A stretch of 64,000 nucleotides of DNA from Parabacteroides chongii (GTDB lineage: Bacteria; Bacteroidota; Bacteroidia; Bacteroidales; Tannerellaceae): positions 466,501 to 530,500 of the forward strand of contig NZ_CP120849.1 in NCBI RefSeq assembly GCF_029581355.1, given 5' to 3'. The translations under genes were made by a program, and so were the position numbers. A model generated the notes under the pieces. That model saw only the letters and a list, made by a program, of their open reading frames with translations. It had not been told where the DNA came from and did no database searches. Within the stretch, counting starts at the first letter, position 1. Each line of letters opens with the position of its first letter. This document shows positions 18,160-28,008 of the stretch, in pieces.

Positions 18160-20061
18160 TTATTCAACTTCGAAAAATATACGGATGTAGCCCTTTTTTG
18201 ACTTTTCATTCAGACGGATTCCGATACGGGAAAACTCAGGACCGTTTTCTTGTATTTTTTCTGGGATAATAGTATATCCCTTCGGAGATGATACTTCTAT
18301 TTTTACATTGGCTGTATGTTGCTTGCCTGACAGTTTTATTGTATTGTCTCCCTTTTCCTTCCAGTCGGCCAATGTCGTAACAGCAGACTCAAAAGAGCCG
18401 GCCTGATCCAGTTCGAAACGATCTTCTATCAGCAAACTACCTTTTCCGCTACGGTCAAACACAAATTTACGAGTATATGATTTCAGATTCGAACAATCGT
18501 AAGCACTCGTTAAGTCCAAAACATATTCATCACGGGCAGCTGTAAAATCCGTTCCTATGATTTTTGCCCGGTATTCTTTTCCGACTCCCTGTAACGCCTG
18601 GTCTATCACAGCGACAGGATGACCGAAAGAGGAAATCGACTTGAATGTATACCGTTTATCCGTCCACATTGCACCGGCATAGTGATAAGGACCTCCCAGA
18701 TCGCCCGCCAGTGTTTCATTCCCTATGACAAGAGAATAACTTCCCACATCATTATGATTGTGATGTTCGGCATTATTTCCGCCCTTCAAGGCAACTCCCA
18801 TGGAATGTGTCGTTGGATTTTCAGGACGACAAATCAACACTCCGGCTTTGTCAAAGAACATTCTGACCGGTTGTTTTCCCTCTGTCTTTGCTACACTTTC
18901 AGCATGGCAGGATGTCTGCAAGGCCGTATTCTGAAAAAATAACATCGCAGTAAAGACCGAAGGCTGGAGTTCTCGAGTGTCGATCTGATCATAAGCAGAC
19001 AACCCTAATCCCAGATTATGGTTACAATACCATAAAATCTGTGGAGAAACAGCCGTTCCGATCCGGCAGTCGGCAAAAGCCGGATAAACCCCGTTGATAA
19101 TTTCGAAATTGATGCCATACATCGCTATCTTTTTCATCTTCTCACTCTTGAATAAGTCTATAGCGCCTTTGGTGCGCTGATACAACTGTTCCCGTAAAAT
19201 GATGTAATGTTGGAATCCATAATTAAAATATCCCAGCCCTTCCGTACAATATCCGTCATCCGTATATCCCAGCACACTGTTCTGTGAATAATATTCGGCA
19301 GCGGCAACAAACAAGGCTCGTTCCTTTCTGTCTTTTATAACCCCGACAGCAGCACTGGTAACACCTGCCAGACAAACGGCATTCCAGTTATTCGTATTAT
19401 TGAACCAGTTAAAAGTATATCCTTTCCCCGTTTGTAAAGCATCTTTAACCGGATTAAAAGCACGGGCATACATGGAGTCTATCACAGCCACCCTGACCGG
19501 TTCACTGATCTTATCATCCAGGAAATAAAGAGTCTCTGCCAACTCATGGACAAAAGCTGCCGCTGCCAGATCCACTTCATGTTTCTTTCCATAAAATACG
19601 TTCAGATACGTATCGTGTGCCGGAAGTACCCAGGAACGATGGGAGATCAGCTCTTTCAAGGTCGATTCTATTTTAGGGACAAAACGTCCTTCATTCTCCA
19701 TACATTCAGCCCAAACCAATGGTGCCAGACGTGATTTTCGGGCATTCAGCATTTTCTCGCCGGGAGGCCTGACACCATTCTTTGAAAATTCCAGGTAGAG
19801 CTCATCATCCCAAGCTGGCATTTCCGTATTCAAGACCTCCTCTGCCTTTTTCAAGACAGAAGGATAGTCAATTTTATCTTTGATCTTTTCCCACTCCGCA
19901 CGGTTGTGATAGGATACGCCAAAACCAGCCGGCTCCTCCTCTAGGTAACCGGCAATTTCATTGATTCGAAACCGGTTATTCTCTTCAAAAGGAATACTTT
20001 TCGGTACTTGTGCTAGCAAAGCAAAAGGCAACAGACAAAAGGTTAAAAGGTATTTTTCCAT
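18160..20061 (-). CDS. Heparinase II/III family polysaccharide lyase
   Basis: 633 residues with a signal peptide (MEKYLLTFCLLPFALLAQ). Heparinase II/III-type lyases have an N-terminal alpha/alpha-toroid and C-terminal beta-sheet domains and cleave uronic-acid polysaccharides by beta-elimination. WFNNTNNWNAVCLAGVTSAA (about 215-235) carries the Asn used for charge neutralisation and AEHHNHNDVGSYSLVIG (about 430) is the conserved His-rich site. The beta domain holds DRSGKGSLLIEDRFEL. It is last in the operon, 21 bases after the 669-residue lyase gene, and is followed by a terminator. The glycan could be a glycosaminoglycan or another uronate polymer; no sulfatase lies in the window, which argues mildly against a highly sulfated one. 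Subfamily not assigned. Confidence 0.87.
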   Translation of the reverse strand: MEKYLLTFCLLPFALLAQVPKSIPFEENNRFRINEIAGYLEEEPAGFGVSYHNRAEWEKIKDKIDYPSVLKKAEEVLNTEMPAWDDELYLEFSKNGVRPPGEKMLNARKSRLAPLVWAECMENEGRFVPKIESTLKELISHRSWVLPAHDTYLNVFYGKKHEVDLAAAAFVHELAETLYFLDDKISEPVRVAVIDSMYARAFNPVKDALQTGKGYTFNWFNNTNNWNAVCLAGVTSAAVGVIKDRKERALFVAAAEYYSQNSVLGYTDDGYCTEGLGYFNYGFQHYIILREQLYQRTKGAIDLFKSEKMKKIAMYGINFEIINGVYPAFADCRIGTAVSPQILWYCNHNLGLGLSAYDQIDTRELQPSVFTAMLFFQNTALQTSCHAESVAKTEGKQPVRMFFDKAGVLICRPENPTTHSMGVALKGGNNAEHHNHNDVGSYSLVIGNETLAGDLGGPYHYAGAMWTDKRYTFKSISSFGHPVAVIDQALQGVGKEYRAKIIGTDFTAARDEYVLDLTSAYDCSNLKSYTRKFVFDRSGKGSLLIEDRFELDQAGSFESAVTTLADWKEKGDNTIKLSGKQHTANVKIEVSSPKGYTIIPEKIQENGPEFSRIGIRLNEKSKKGYIRIFFEVE

Positions 20062-20082
20062 GGTATACTGTATTTAAAGATT

Positions 20083-22020
20083 TCAAAACAACTGTATTCC
20101 AGAGTTTTTCACGTTCGGTATATTTTCTCCGGGTATCAGGCAAACATCTACCCACTGCCGGGTATTTGCCGGAACTTCAAATTCGAATCCAACAAAGATA
20201 GTTCCTTTATTGGAAGCATCATACTCATGACGAGATTCCGTACTCCAGGTTCTGCCCTTTATCGCAACCGTCCCTTCAGCTTTTATTGTCAACTTCTTTC
20301 CATCCATGACAAGCACAATGGTATGGTCATCTATGATCTGCGGGGTAGCTGCAGTCAGCAGATTCCACCGGATCGAAGCCGCCTTGTCATCCGTCCGGAT
20401 TTCATCACGGATCAGGACATATTCGTTATTAATAATTCCGACACCTCTTTTCAAGCTACTGACTTCTGTTCGATATAAAGACGTAAGATCCATTGAAACA
20501 GACATCTGCCCGTCCTTTTCTGTAATATTTTCTACCGGAGCATACCCTGCTATGATCTGTTTCTTTCCATTTACAGTCAATGTATTATGAGCCATATTGT
20601 TATAACGAAACACATCCCAGCGGGGAGATTCCTGCGTCATATTCCACAGGTCAATACCTTTCGATTCCAGCGAATGATAATCTTGTGCCCCGAAATCCAT
20701 AGCCCATCGAATACCATCCGATTCCATCACAAAAGAACCTATATCCATATGTCCGTGACTTTCCTTCGGAGTTCCCCCTTTCACCCCCAGGTAAATAGCG
20801 TTATCCGATTCCCAGGAAGTCCGCATAATGGCAAGAGCACTTTTTCCTTGCCCCGTATACATCCGTTCAACAGGAGTCGTAATGTCTTTAAACAAAATAT
20901 CCTTACTCCATATAAGTAACATGGGGAGATAACGGTCTTTAGTTAGACTGGGATCTTTTCTGACTTCAAGCGCTTTTAATTTATCCAGTTCTCTCCAGAT
21001 AAGTGAAGGAGTATTCGTCTTTCCGGCAAACCAATACATAACCGGATTCACTACAGTGGAACTCCCGTTATCGGCAAAGTTAAAACATTGTAGGCTGGCA
21101 TGCCTGGATTCTGTAACACGTTCTAGCGATTTTGTGACAGCGAGTCCATTCACTGCCCTGGCTGTACCTTCCATATGTTGCATAAAAGAGGCTGTATTCA
21201 AAAATCCGGGAGCCTCGCAAAGGCCAAAATCCTTTTTCCAAATAGTTTCCAGCAGATCAATGAACAACACATTATAAGTCGTCCCATAAATCCAATAACC
21301 ATATCCTTCAGGATAAGCCCCATTATTTACATAGACGGTCATCGGTTGGCGTATCGACTCCAAAGCACGATTTATCAAAGCGGCAGATTCCTCCGGTTGT
21401 TGTTCATACAAAGCCAGTGCTCCAAAAGTAATGCCTCCGTTACAAACCTGGTTCCAATTGTTATTACCACCCAGCCAGCCGTTATATTGTTTTTCTAACG
21501 ATGGCTTCAACCCTTTCTCCTTGATTGCTGCGGCAATCTGTTTTCTCGATTTTTCAGACAACCGGGGATATAGCCAGTCATATCCGATCGACACAGCAGA
21601 AGTCATCTCCGCCACATCCAAAAAATGACTAGGATTCCAGTCCGACAAATCAGCCATTGCCAGCAACTCTTTTTCCGCCCGCAGAAAATAGGTATCCTCC
21701 TGCGTCAAACGAAAAGCATACGACAAGTAAAAAATCCTCCGGATAGCTTCACGCGAAGTATGCAAGATTCTGCGCCCTTTCTGGTTACGGGCAAGGACCG
21801 GTAGCGAAAGCATCCGGTCGCATTCCTCTATAATCTCGTTGTGCAAGGTTTGCAACAGAGGCTCAGAAGATATCTTATCCTTCAACAGCGTTTCTTCTCC
21901 TTTAGTTAAAAGAAGACGAGGGTGCTCCGGGACAACCTCATGTGAAGAGATCCCGGATAATGACTGTGCATGCAAGACTATCGGCAAAAGCAAGGCAATC
22001 AATAAGATATACTGTTTCAT
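20083..22020 (-). CDS. Heparinase II/III family polysaccharide lyase (heparinase II-like)
   Basis: 645 residues from the ATG at 22020, which starts a clear signal peptide (MKQYILLIALLLPIVLHAQ); a start 24 codons upstream is in frame but would add a charged leader before the signal. WLGGNNNWNQVCNGGITFGALALY (about 182-205), the region YPEGYGYWIYGTTY (about 245) and SHGHMDIGSFVMESDGIRWAMDFG (about 421-444) are the hallmark segments of heparinase II-type lyases, which cleave glycosaminoglycan-like chains. A DUF4962-like N-terminal helix domain is also present (HPRLLLTKGEE). It is preceded by a hairpin separating it from the FAS1 gene and followed after 21 bases by a second, divergent lyase, so two different linkages or ends may be attacked. 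Confidence 0.88.
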   Translation of the reverse strand: MKQYILLIALLLPIVLHAQSLSGISSHEVVPEHPRLLLTKGEETLLKDKISSEPLLQTLHNEIIEECDRMLSLPVLARNQKGRRILHTSREAIRRIFYLSYAFRLTQEDTYFLRAEKELLAMADLSDWNPSHFLDVAEMTSAVSIGYDWLYPRLSEKSRKQIAAAIKEKGLKPSLEKQYNGWLGGNNNWNQVCNGGITFGALALYEQQPEESAALINRALESIRQPMTVYVNNGAYPEGYGYWIYGTTYNVLFIDLLETIWKKDFGLCEAPGFLNTASFMQHMEGTARAVNGLAVTKSLERVTESRHASLQCFNFADNGSSTVVNPVMYWFAGKTNTPSLIWRELDKLKALEVRKDPSLTKDRYLPMLLIWSKDILFKDITTPVERMYTGQGKSALAIMRTSWESDNAIYLGVKGGTPKESHGHMDIGSFVMESDGIRWAMDFGAQDYHSLESKGIDLWNMTQESPRWDVFRYNNMAHNTLTVNGKKQIIAGYAPVENITEKDGQMSVSMDLTSLYRTEVSSLKRGVGIINNEYVLIRDEIRTDDKAASIRWNLLTAATPQIIDDHTIVLVMDGKKLTIKAEGTVAIKGRTWSTESRHEYDASNKGTIFVGFEFEVPANTRQWVDVCLIPGENIPNVKNSGIQLF

Positions 22021-22041
22021 TTTTTCTCTATTTGGGTAACT

Positions 22042-22088
22042 GAATAAAAAGAAAGTGTACCGGGCTCGTAGGATAGTCGGTACACTTT
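22042..22088 (-). terminator. Intra-operon hairpin between FAS1 and lyase genes
   Basis: AAAGTGTACCG (22052-22062) and CGGTACACTTT (22078-22088) pair perfectly over 11 bases with a 15-base loop; on the minus strand it is followed by CTTTTTATT. It looks like a rho-independent terminator lying between the binding/import genes and the two lyase genes, able to lower expression of the latter. Confidence 0.6.
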
Positions 22089-22099
22089 CCATAAATTTA

Positions 22100-22699
22100 T
22101 TATTTCAACTTATACTCCGGATAAGCGTCAACCACATGCATAATGCCATTGGTCGGCTGCAAATTGGAAGTCACTACCGAAACAACCTTTCCCGAATTTA
22201 CCACGTCATTGATCCGGACTTCAAACTTATTTTGTGCATCATTATTCTGAGGTCTCAAACTCAGATACATGATTGCATCCGGATTCATAGTTTCAACTTT
22301 CACCGGCGTAGTCGTCAGATCTAAAGAATGATAACGTCCCTTTACAATATATGAATTCAGTAACGTCTTAATATCTTCTACTTTCATTGCCTGCAAACCG
22401 GAATAACGATTATCCTTTAGATAACTGGTGAACGCTACGTCATTCAGAATAATAAAAGTACGGTCGTCGATCTCATATTCCTGCTGGTAACCGGCCAGTG
22501 TAATTGCGTCATACAGCAAAGACATATCCATATTTTTACGGCTTTCAATAAAAGCATAGGCCGACATATCCATTGTCAGTTCAACCGGACTGTATTCATA
22601 TTCAAAATCCTTTTGCAGATCAAGTCCGAACAGGTTGCATGAACTGAATATTGAAGCCATGAAACAACCTGCAATTAGTTGGAATAGTATTTTTTTCAT
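22100..22699 (-). CDS. Fasciclin (FAS1) domain lipoprotein
   Basis: 199 residues with a lipoprotein signal (IFSSC, Cys21). The rest is one FAS1 domain: SLLYDAITLAGYQQEYEIDDRTFIILNDVAFTSYL, then KTLLNSYIVKGRYHS, and the closing TNGIMHVVDAYPEYKL, which matches the FAS1 H2 motif (NG.IHVID). FAS1 domains mediate adhesion and protein or glycan contacts; in Bacteroidetes polysaccharide loci they occur as surface lipoproteins of unknown role. It lies 12 bases after susD, so it is probably part of the outer-membrane SusCD complex or a glycan-binding accessory (inference). Confidence 0.85.
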   Translation of the reverse strand: MKKILFQLIAGCFMASIFSSCNLFGLDLQKDFEYEYSPVELTMDMSAYAFIESRKNMDMSLLYDAITLAGYQQEYEIDDRTFIILNDVAFTSYLKDNRYSGLQAMKVEDIKTLLNSYIVKGRYHSLDLTTTPVKVETMNPDAIMYLSLRPQNNDAQNKFEVRINDVVNSGKVVSVVTSNLQPTNGIMHVVDAYPEYKLK

Positions 22700-22711
22700 A
22701 TCTGTATCTTT

Positions 22712-24181
22712 TTAATAATTACCATTTTGAACCAAATTCGCATTTTCCAGAATATTATTATAATATACCGGCCAGTAAAGCTGCCATTCATCTGTAAAGC
22801 GGGGGCATACGTCACCTGTTTGCGCTTCAATGTAATTTTCAAAATAATCGTTCATCACTTTCATCGCCCGGCCTGTACGGATCAGGTCAAACCAACGGCG
22901 TCCCTCACCCAACAGTTCCAGCTGCCTTTCCTGAAGGATAGCATCCTCCATAGCCAGAGTCCGGTCCGAAGCATTTGTAAAATCGTCCATCGTCTTCAGT
23001 GACAGTCCCGCCCGCTCGCGGATCATATTCAGTAATTCCAGTGCTTCTTCCTGTCTCTGCTGCTTATTCAGCGCTTCCGCTCTCAGCAATAGAATATCAG
23101 CATAACGGTAAAAAGGAACATACTTTTCATTTGCTTCAATCACACGTTCACCCGGTTGCCATTTCCAGATGGATGCATCGCCATTCGGGCTGGATATGTG
23201 GTTGGATGCATAGACAATCGTAGTATCGATCGTCTGATAACGGCGAAGGTCCATACGATATTCCTCCGTATTCCACAAGTTCTTCACTCCTTCCGAAGGT
23301 ATCATCTGCGGAGCAGCTGTCCGGCACATCATATAGATAATCCAGTTCTGTTTATTATTCTGGTAAGACCATTTCATTGTCCAGATGTTTTCGCTGGTAG
23401 TACCGTCTGCACAAACCTGGGCAAATTCAGTCCCTTTGAGAAGCGAATAGCGTTTCAAATCCATCAGTTTCCCGGAGTAAAGAATTGCTTTGTCATAGTC
23501 ACGCATCCACATGGCGTAATCGGTATAAAGGGCATACAAGGCACCGGGATTGAAACGGAACACATCATTCTGGCCTTCGTCCACTAATTTCACAGCTTCT
23601 TCCAGGTCTTTTCCCACCAGGTCCAACACCTGCGACTGAGGAGACTGAGTCGGTTTTTCAACATCAGCCAAAGATAAAGTCGGTTTTTCTACCAACGGGA
23701 CATTTCCCCATATTCTCGCCAGATTGAAATAACAGAAAGCACGTAAGAAATAAGCCTCAGCCAGATAATTATCTTTCTTAATCGCAGTCAGTCCCTGCAC
23801 ATCAGGTATATAATGCAAAGCATAATTAACAGTAGAGATAGATTTATACCACACATTCCAATCAGCAGAGACATGCGATGAATTCAGTTTATTGGTATTG
23901 GCGGCATAGGTAGGCATACTGCTGGAAACCGTTGTTCCCACAAAGTTATCGGAGCGCATCTCAAACCAGGTCATATAATTACCGGCACTGTTCTTATTAT
24001 AGTTTGTCTGGAAATCCGCATAAACAGAATTCAATGCGGCACGGACATCATTATCAGTCTGCCAGAAAGTGGAAGTTGCAATATCACTCACGGGGTCCAC
24101 ATCCAGAAAATCATTCAGGCAAGAGGTGAACAAAAGAGTCGACAAGAAAACTGCATATATCTTTTTCATCTTCATATACAT
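22712..24181 (-). CDS. SusD-like outer-membrane nutrient-binding lipoprotein
   Basis: 489 residues with a lipobox LFTSC (Cys21) followed by LNDFLDVDPVSDI, the standard SusD opening. LAEAYFLRAFCYFNLARIWGNVPLVEKPT is the conserved TPR helix pair and ILQERQLELLGEGRRWFDLIRTGRAM the C-terminal signature. It caps the SusC partner. The first ATG directly abuts the susC stop codon; ATGs at 24175 and 24169 are in frame and possible. It is followed after 12 bases by the FAS1 lipoprotein gene. Confidence 0.95.
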   Translation of the reverse strand: MYMKMKKIYAVFLSTLLFTSCLNDFLDVDPVSDIATSTFWQTDNDVRAALNSVYADFQTNYNKNSAGNYMTWFEMRSDNFVGTTVSSSMPTYAANTNKLNSSHVSADWNVWYKSISTVNYALHYIPDVQGLTAIKKDNYLAEAYFLRAFCYFNLARIWGNVPLVEKPTLSLADVEKPTQSPQSQVLDLVGKDLEEAVKLVDEGQNDVFRFNPGALYALYTDYAMWMRDYDKAILYSGKLMDLKRYSLLKGTEFAQVCADGTTSENIWTMKWSYQNNKQNWIIYMMCRTAAPQMIPSEGVKNLWNTEEYRMDLRRYQTIDTTIVYASNHISSPNGDASIWKWQPGERVIEANEKYVPFYRYADILLLRAEALNKQQRQEEALELLNMIRERAGLSLKTMDDFTNASDRTLAMEDAILQERQLELLGEGRRWFDLIRTGRAMKVMNDYFENYIEAQTGDVCPRFTDEWQLYWPVYYNNILENANLVQNGNY

Positions 24182-27100
24182 TTAAAAGTTAACATTTACT
24201 CCGAACAGAATATCTTTTGCCTTCGGATAGGAGTTATTATCATAACCTACGGCAAATCCGCTGCTTGGTAATTCAGGGTCGAAACCGGAATAGTTCGACC
24301 AGGTAAAGAAGTTTTGCATCATAGCTGATACGCTCAATGATTCAACACCGATCTTTTTCACGATATTTTTAGGCAATTCATAAGCCAGACGGATATTCTT
24401 CAAACGGATATACGAACCATCCTCGATCCAGAGACTGCTGGCAAAGCGGGTATTATCCATGACTGCCGCACCATTTGGTTTCGGGAACTTGGCTATATCG
24501 CCGGGAGCTTTCCATGAATTAGCGATATTAGCTGGGTTACCGCGGGTGATAGCCGACCATTTATGTTCCGAACGGCTCTGCTCGTAAGCATTGAATACAT
24601 CTCCGCCTATGGCAAAGGAGAAGAACAAAGAAAGTGTGAATCCTTTATACGTAAAGTCGTTATTGAAACCTCCGATCACGTCCGGCTGTCCGCAACCCAG
24701 TACCTGACGGTCTTTGGCATCGATGATACCGTCCTTATTGACATCGTCCCACATAACATCACCGCCTTTGAAAACATCACCGGTTGCCGTATTATAACGA
24801 TACTGTTTGATCTCGCCGTCATAAGCCTTGCCATCCAGTTCATAGCCGGTAAAGCGGTCTTTTTCATCAAATATCGGAGTAAGCTGTTTCCAGTCGGGGG
24901 TAAAGGCATTCGATTCATCGTACGGGAAAATAGCATTAGCTTTCCATCCATACATAGTTCCTACCGCATATCCCTTATCCAGGATATATACCGTATTGAT
25001 AAACTGTTGTCCGCCCTCCGGAATGGAAACGATCGTATTCTTATTGAACGAAAGGTTCAATGAGGTATTCCACTGGAAATCTTTCGTTTTAATATTGGTT
25101 GAATTCACCGTTATTTCCCATCCTGTATTTTTTACATCGCCAATATTCTGATAAGAACTACTGAAACCGGATGTTTGCGGTAATTTAACCTGATAAAGAA
25201 CATCTGAAGTCTTTTTGTTATAATAATCCACTATCAATCCGATTCTTCCGTCCAAGACAGAGACATCTAGACCGATATTATACTGCTGCGTCTGTTCCCA
25301 TCCCAAATTCCTGTTCTCTAACTGATTCGGGTAAATACCCGGCATATCCGCATAAAAGTTTGTAGTATACAATCCCAAAGAAGAGAAGTTTCCGGCAACT
25401 TGGTTACCAGTCACACCATAACTCAGTCGTAATTTGGAATCATTAACTACCGGTTTCATCCATTTCATAAAAACTTCATCCGAAAATCTCCATCCCAATG
25501 AGGCTGACGGGAAAAAACCCCAGCGTTTATCTGTTCCGAAACGGGAAGAACCGTCGTAACGCAAGTTAGAATTAAACAGGTACTTACCTTTATAACTGTA
25601 AGAGATACGTCCGAAGAAAGAAGCCAGCCGGTTCGCAGTCCAGGTCGCTTTCGTATTGGTCATATCCACACCACCATAAGCATTTGAAATTTCAATGGCA
25701 TCACTGATATTATCGACAACAGCTAGTTTCGTCATTTCTGTTTTAAACTCCTGGAGACTGAAACCGCCCAATACCGTTAATGCATGGTCTTTATTGAAGG
25801 TTTTATTATAAGTCAGCACATCTTCATGTGTCCAGCTGGTTTTCGTATCGTCTTGGTTGGTCGATTTACGACGTCCGTTCACATCTAGGATAGCCGGACG
25901 GAAACTCTGATACTTCTGTAAATTGAAACTACCGGCAATGCTGGCTTTAAACTTCAGTTCGTCCAGTATCTTATACTCTAGAAATTCATATAGGTCCAGA
26001 TTATATATCTTATAATTGTTTTTTCCTACCATACTTTCAGCCAAAGGATTACTACGACTTGCCAGAATCGGGGTATAACTGCCGTCGGGCTCTATCACAT
26101 TATAGTTAGCGGGACGCTGAAGGATACGTGACCGGGATTCACTAGTCGACCTGCGCTGGTTGGAAATAGTCAGTGCCAAACGATTACCGATAGTCAGACG
26201 GGGAGTCGCGTTGTAATCGGCATTGATACGAGTTGTCAAACGCTTATTAAAGGTGTTGATCTGAATACCCTGCTCTCCCAAATAACCAGCACTGACAAAA
26301 TATTTCAATTTCTTTTCCGCACCGGAAACACTGACATCCACCTGGTTTGTCCACGCATGTCTGAATAACAAATCCTGATAGAAATTGTCAGCAGTCATGG
26401 ACGGGTTCAAAGAGTCGCGGTTGGCGATCGTCGTATAATTGCCGTTCAGGAAATTACGTAAAGTTTCATATTGGATACCTTGCAAGCGGCTCATCTGGGC
26501 CAGTTTTTTACCTATCCGTGACTGTTTCAATGAATAATTGGCAGAAACTTTTGCTTTTCCTTCCTGTCCCTGTTTGGTAGAAATAATGACAACACCATTG
26601 GCAGAGCGGGAACCGTAGATTGCAGCAGAAGCGGCATCCTTCAAAACCTCCACGGATGCTATGTCACGCGGGTTGATATTATCGATATTCGAAACTTCCA
26701 TTCCGTCAACAATAAACAACGGATTGGAGCCGCCGTCACTCAATGTAGAGGTACCCCGAATACGGAATGTTGCGGCAGTACCCGGTTCGGAAGTACTCAT
26801 AATATCCAGACCTGAGACTTTCCCTTGCAGGGCAGACGCAATGTTTACAGGCTCATTGGACTGTATATCCTTATCACTTACAGAAACGATAGAACCGGTA
26901 ATATCCCTTTTCTTCATCGAGCCGTAACCGACAACGATTACTTCATCCAAAGCCTGGGAAGATTCTTCCATACTTACATGAATGATCTTCCGGCTATTAA
27001 CATTGACCGTTTGTGTATTATATCCTAGAAATGTAAACTCTAAAACACCGGTAGCCGGCACCTGAATCGAATACTTTCCATCCATATCAGTCATAGTACC

Positions 27101-27259
27101 GGTTTGTGTTCCTTTCAATACGATATTGACGCCGGCCATCGGACCTAGTTTGTCGTTCACTGTACCGGTAACTTGTATATTCTGAGCAGAAAGGACAGTC
27201 CCAATGCTAACAAAGAGCAGAAGGAACAAAAACTGTCTGTATTTATTAATGTGGTTCAT
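24182..27259 (-). CDS. SusC-like TonB-dependent transporter
   Basis: 1025 residues without an STN domain, consistent with control by the HTCS instead of an ECF sigma factor. Signal peptide to about residue 25, CarboxypepD_reg-like domain (VTGTVNDKLGPMAGVNIVLKG, about 30-50), TonB-box/plug segment DEVIVVGYGSMKKRDITGSIVSV (about 105) and AIYGSRSANGVVIISTKQG, then the barrel ending KDILFGVNVNF. It imports oligosaccharides released from the PUL substrate in concert with the SusD gene that follows immediately. The DUF5018-like lipoprotein gene precedes it by 21 bases. Confidence 0.96.
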   Translation of the reverse strand: MNHINKYRQFLFLLLFVSIGTVLSAQNIQVTGTVNDKLGPMAGVNIVLKGTQTGTMTDMDGKYSIQVPATGVLEFTFLGYNTQTVNVNSRKIIHVSMEESSQALDEVIVVGYGSMKKRDITGSIVSVSDKDIQSNEPVNIASALQGKVSGLDIMSTSEPGTAATFRIRGTSTLSDGGSNPLFIVDGMEVSNIDNINPRDIASVEVLKDAASAAIYGSRSANGVVIISTKQGQEGKAKVSANYSLKQSRIGKKLAQMSRLQGIQYETLRNFLNGNYTTIANRDSLNPSMTADNFYQDLLFRHAWTNQVDVSVSGAEKKLKYFVSAGYLGEQGIQINTFNKRLTTRINADYNATPRLTIGNRLALTISNQRRSTSESRSRILQRPANYNVIEPDGSYTPILASRSNPLAESMVGKNNYKIYNLDLYEFLEYKILDELKFKASIAGSFNLQKYQSFRPAILDVNGRRKSTNQDDTKTSWTHEDVLTYNKTFNKDHALTVLGGFSLQEFKTEMTKLAVVDNISDAIEISNAYGGVDMTNTKATWTANRLASFFGRISYSYKGKYLFNSNLRYDGSSRFGTDKRWGFFPSASLGWRFSDEVFMKWMKPVVNDSKLRLSYGVTGNQVAGNFSSLGLYTTNFYADMPGIYPNQLENRNLGWEQTQQYNIGLDVSVLDGRIGLIVDYYNKKTSDVLYQVKLPQTSGFSSSYQNIGDVKNTGWEITVNSTNIKTKDFQWNTSLNLSFNKNTIVSIPEGGQQFINTVYILDKGYAVGTMYGWKANAIFPYDESNAFTPDWKQLTPIFDEKDRFTGYELDGKAYDGEIKQYRYNTATGDVFKGGDVMWDDVNKDGIIDAKDRQVLGCGQPDVIGGFNNDFTYKGFTLSLFFSFAIGGDVFNAYEQSRSEHKWSAITRGNPANIANSWKAPGDIAKFPKPNGAAVMDNTRFASSLWIEDGSYIRLKNIRLAYELPKNIVKKIGVESLSVSAMMQNFFTWSNYSGFDPELPSSGFAVGYDNNSYPKAKDILFGVNVNF

Positions 27260-27280
27260 TGTATACTGAATTTAAAGTGA

Positions 27281-27970
27281 TTATTCTTGTTTCGTTGTTA
27301 CAGAGACCATATAAGTGGCAGTCTTCTTGCCATCTTCCGAAGTGACTGTGAATTGAATAGGCTCCGTAAAATCATAGGCCTTTCCATCCGGTTTATCAAA
27401 CGAAGCATTAAAGGACTCTGGAGAAAGTTCAAATTTCGGAACCAACTTTGTCAGATCTGTGTTTGCGGGCACTACAAGAGTCACAGTTTTGTTATTCTCA
27501 TTACAAACCGCTTTCACTGGTTCTCCCGTCTCCGGGTCAATAACAGCAGGGATAGCAACAGAATACAGTTGACAGGCCGCATACTTATATGTCATATCCA
27601 GTATCACTTCATAAACGGCTTTTTTTCCGCTTTCCGCTATAACTGTATATTCTATGAGACCAGTAGAAAAATCAACAGCCTCCAAGCTTTTTGGAGTAAC
27701 ACTCGTCCAGGGAGCCGCCACAATCTCCGGACGGATCTCTTTCAGGTCCAAATGTGAAGGTAGTTTCAACGTAATTGTTTTTTTACTCTGGTCTATAGTA
27801 GCAATGTGCTGTATAAATACATTGCCTCCGTTCTGGGCAGGGTTCAATGTAAAGCGAACAATACTACGCATGTTGGATGGAGGGTAATCACTAAGATCTT
27901 CACTGCCACAACCAAAACCGATAAAGATAAGGCACAGAAACGTGCTTAAATAAATACTTAGTTTTTTCAT
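27281..27970 (-). CDS. DUF5018-like surface lipoprotein, putative glycan-binding protein
   Basis: 229 residues from the ATG at 27970, which starts the lipoprotein signal MKKLSIYLSTFL with the Cys at 21 (FGFGC-type); a start 10 codons upstream is less likely. After a short linker (GSEDLSDYPPSN) come two similar Ig-like repeats of about 90 residues: the first with PAQNGGNVFIQHIATIDQS, VTPKSLEAVDF and EYTVIAESGKKAVYEV, the second with PVKAVCNENNKTVTLVVP and FTVTSEDGKKTATYMV. This resembles the DUF5018 module found in lipoproteins next to SusCD. It is most simply read as a surface glycan-binding protein that takes the place of a SusE/SusF protein (inference). Confidence 0.7.
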   Translation of the reverse strand: MKKLSIYLSTFLCLIFIGFGCGSEDLSDYPPSNMRSIVRFTLNPAQNGGNVFIQHIATIDQSKKTITLKLPSHLDLKEIRPEIVAAPWTSVTPKSLEAVDFSTGLIEYTVIAESGKKAVYEVILDMTYKYAACQLYSVAIPAVIDPETGEPVKAVCNENNKTVTLVVPANTDLTKLVPKFELSPESFNASFDKPDGKAYDFTEPIQFTVTSEDGKKTATYMVSVTTKQE

Positions 27971-28008
27971 GTGTCGAATACAACTAAAAAGGTTAAACAT
28001 CTATTGTT

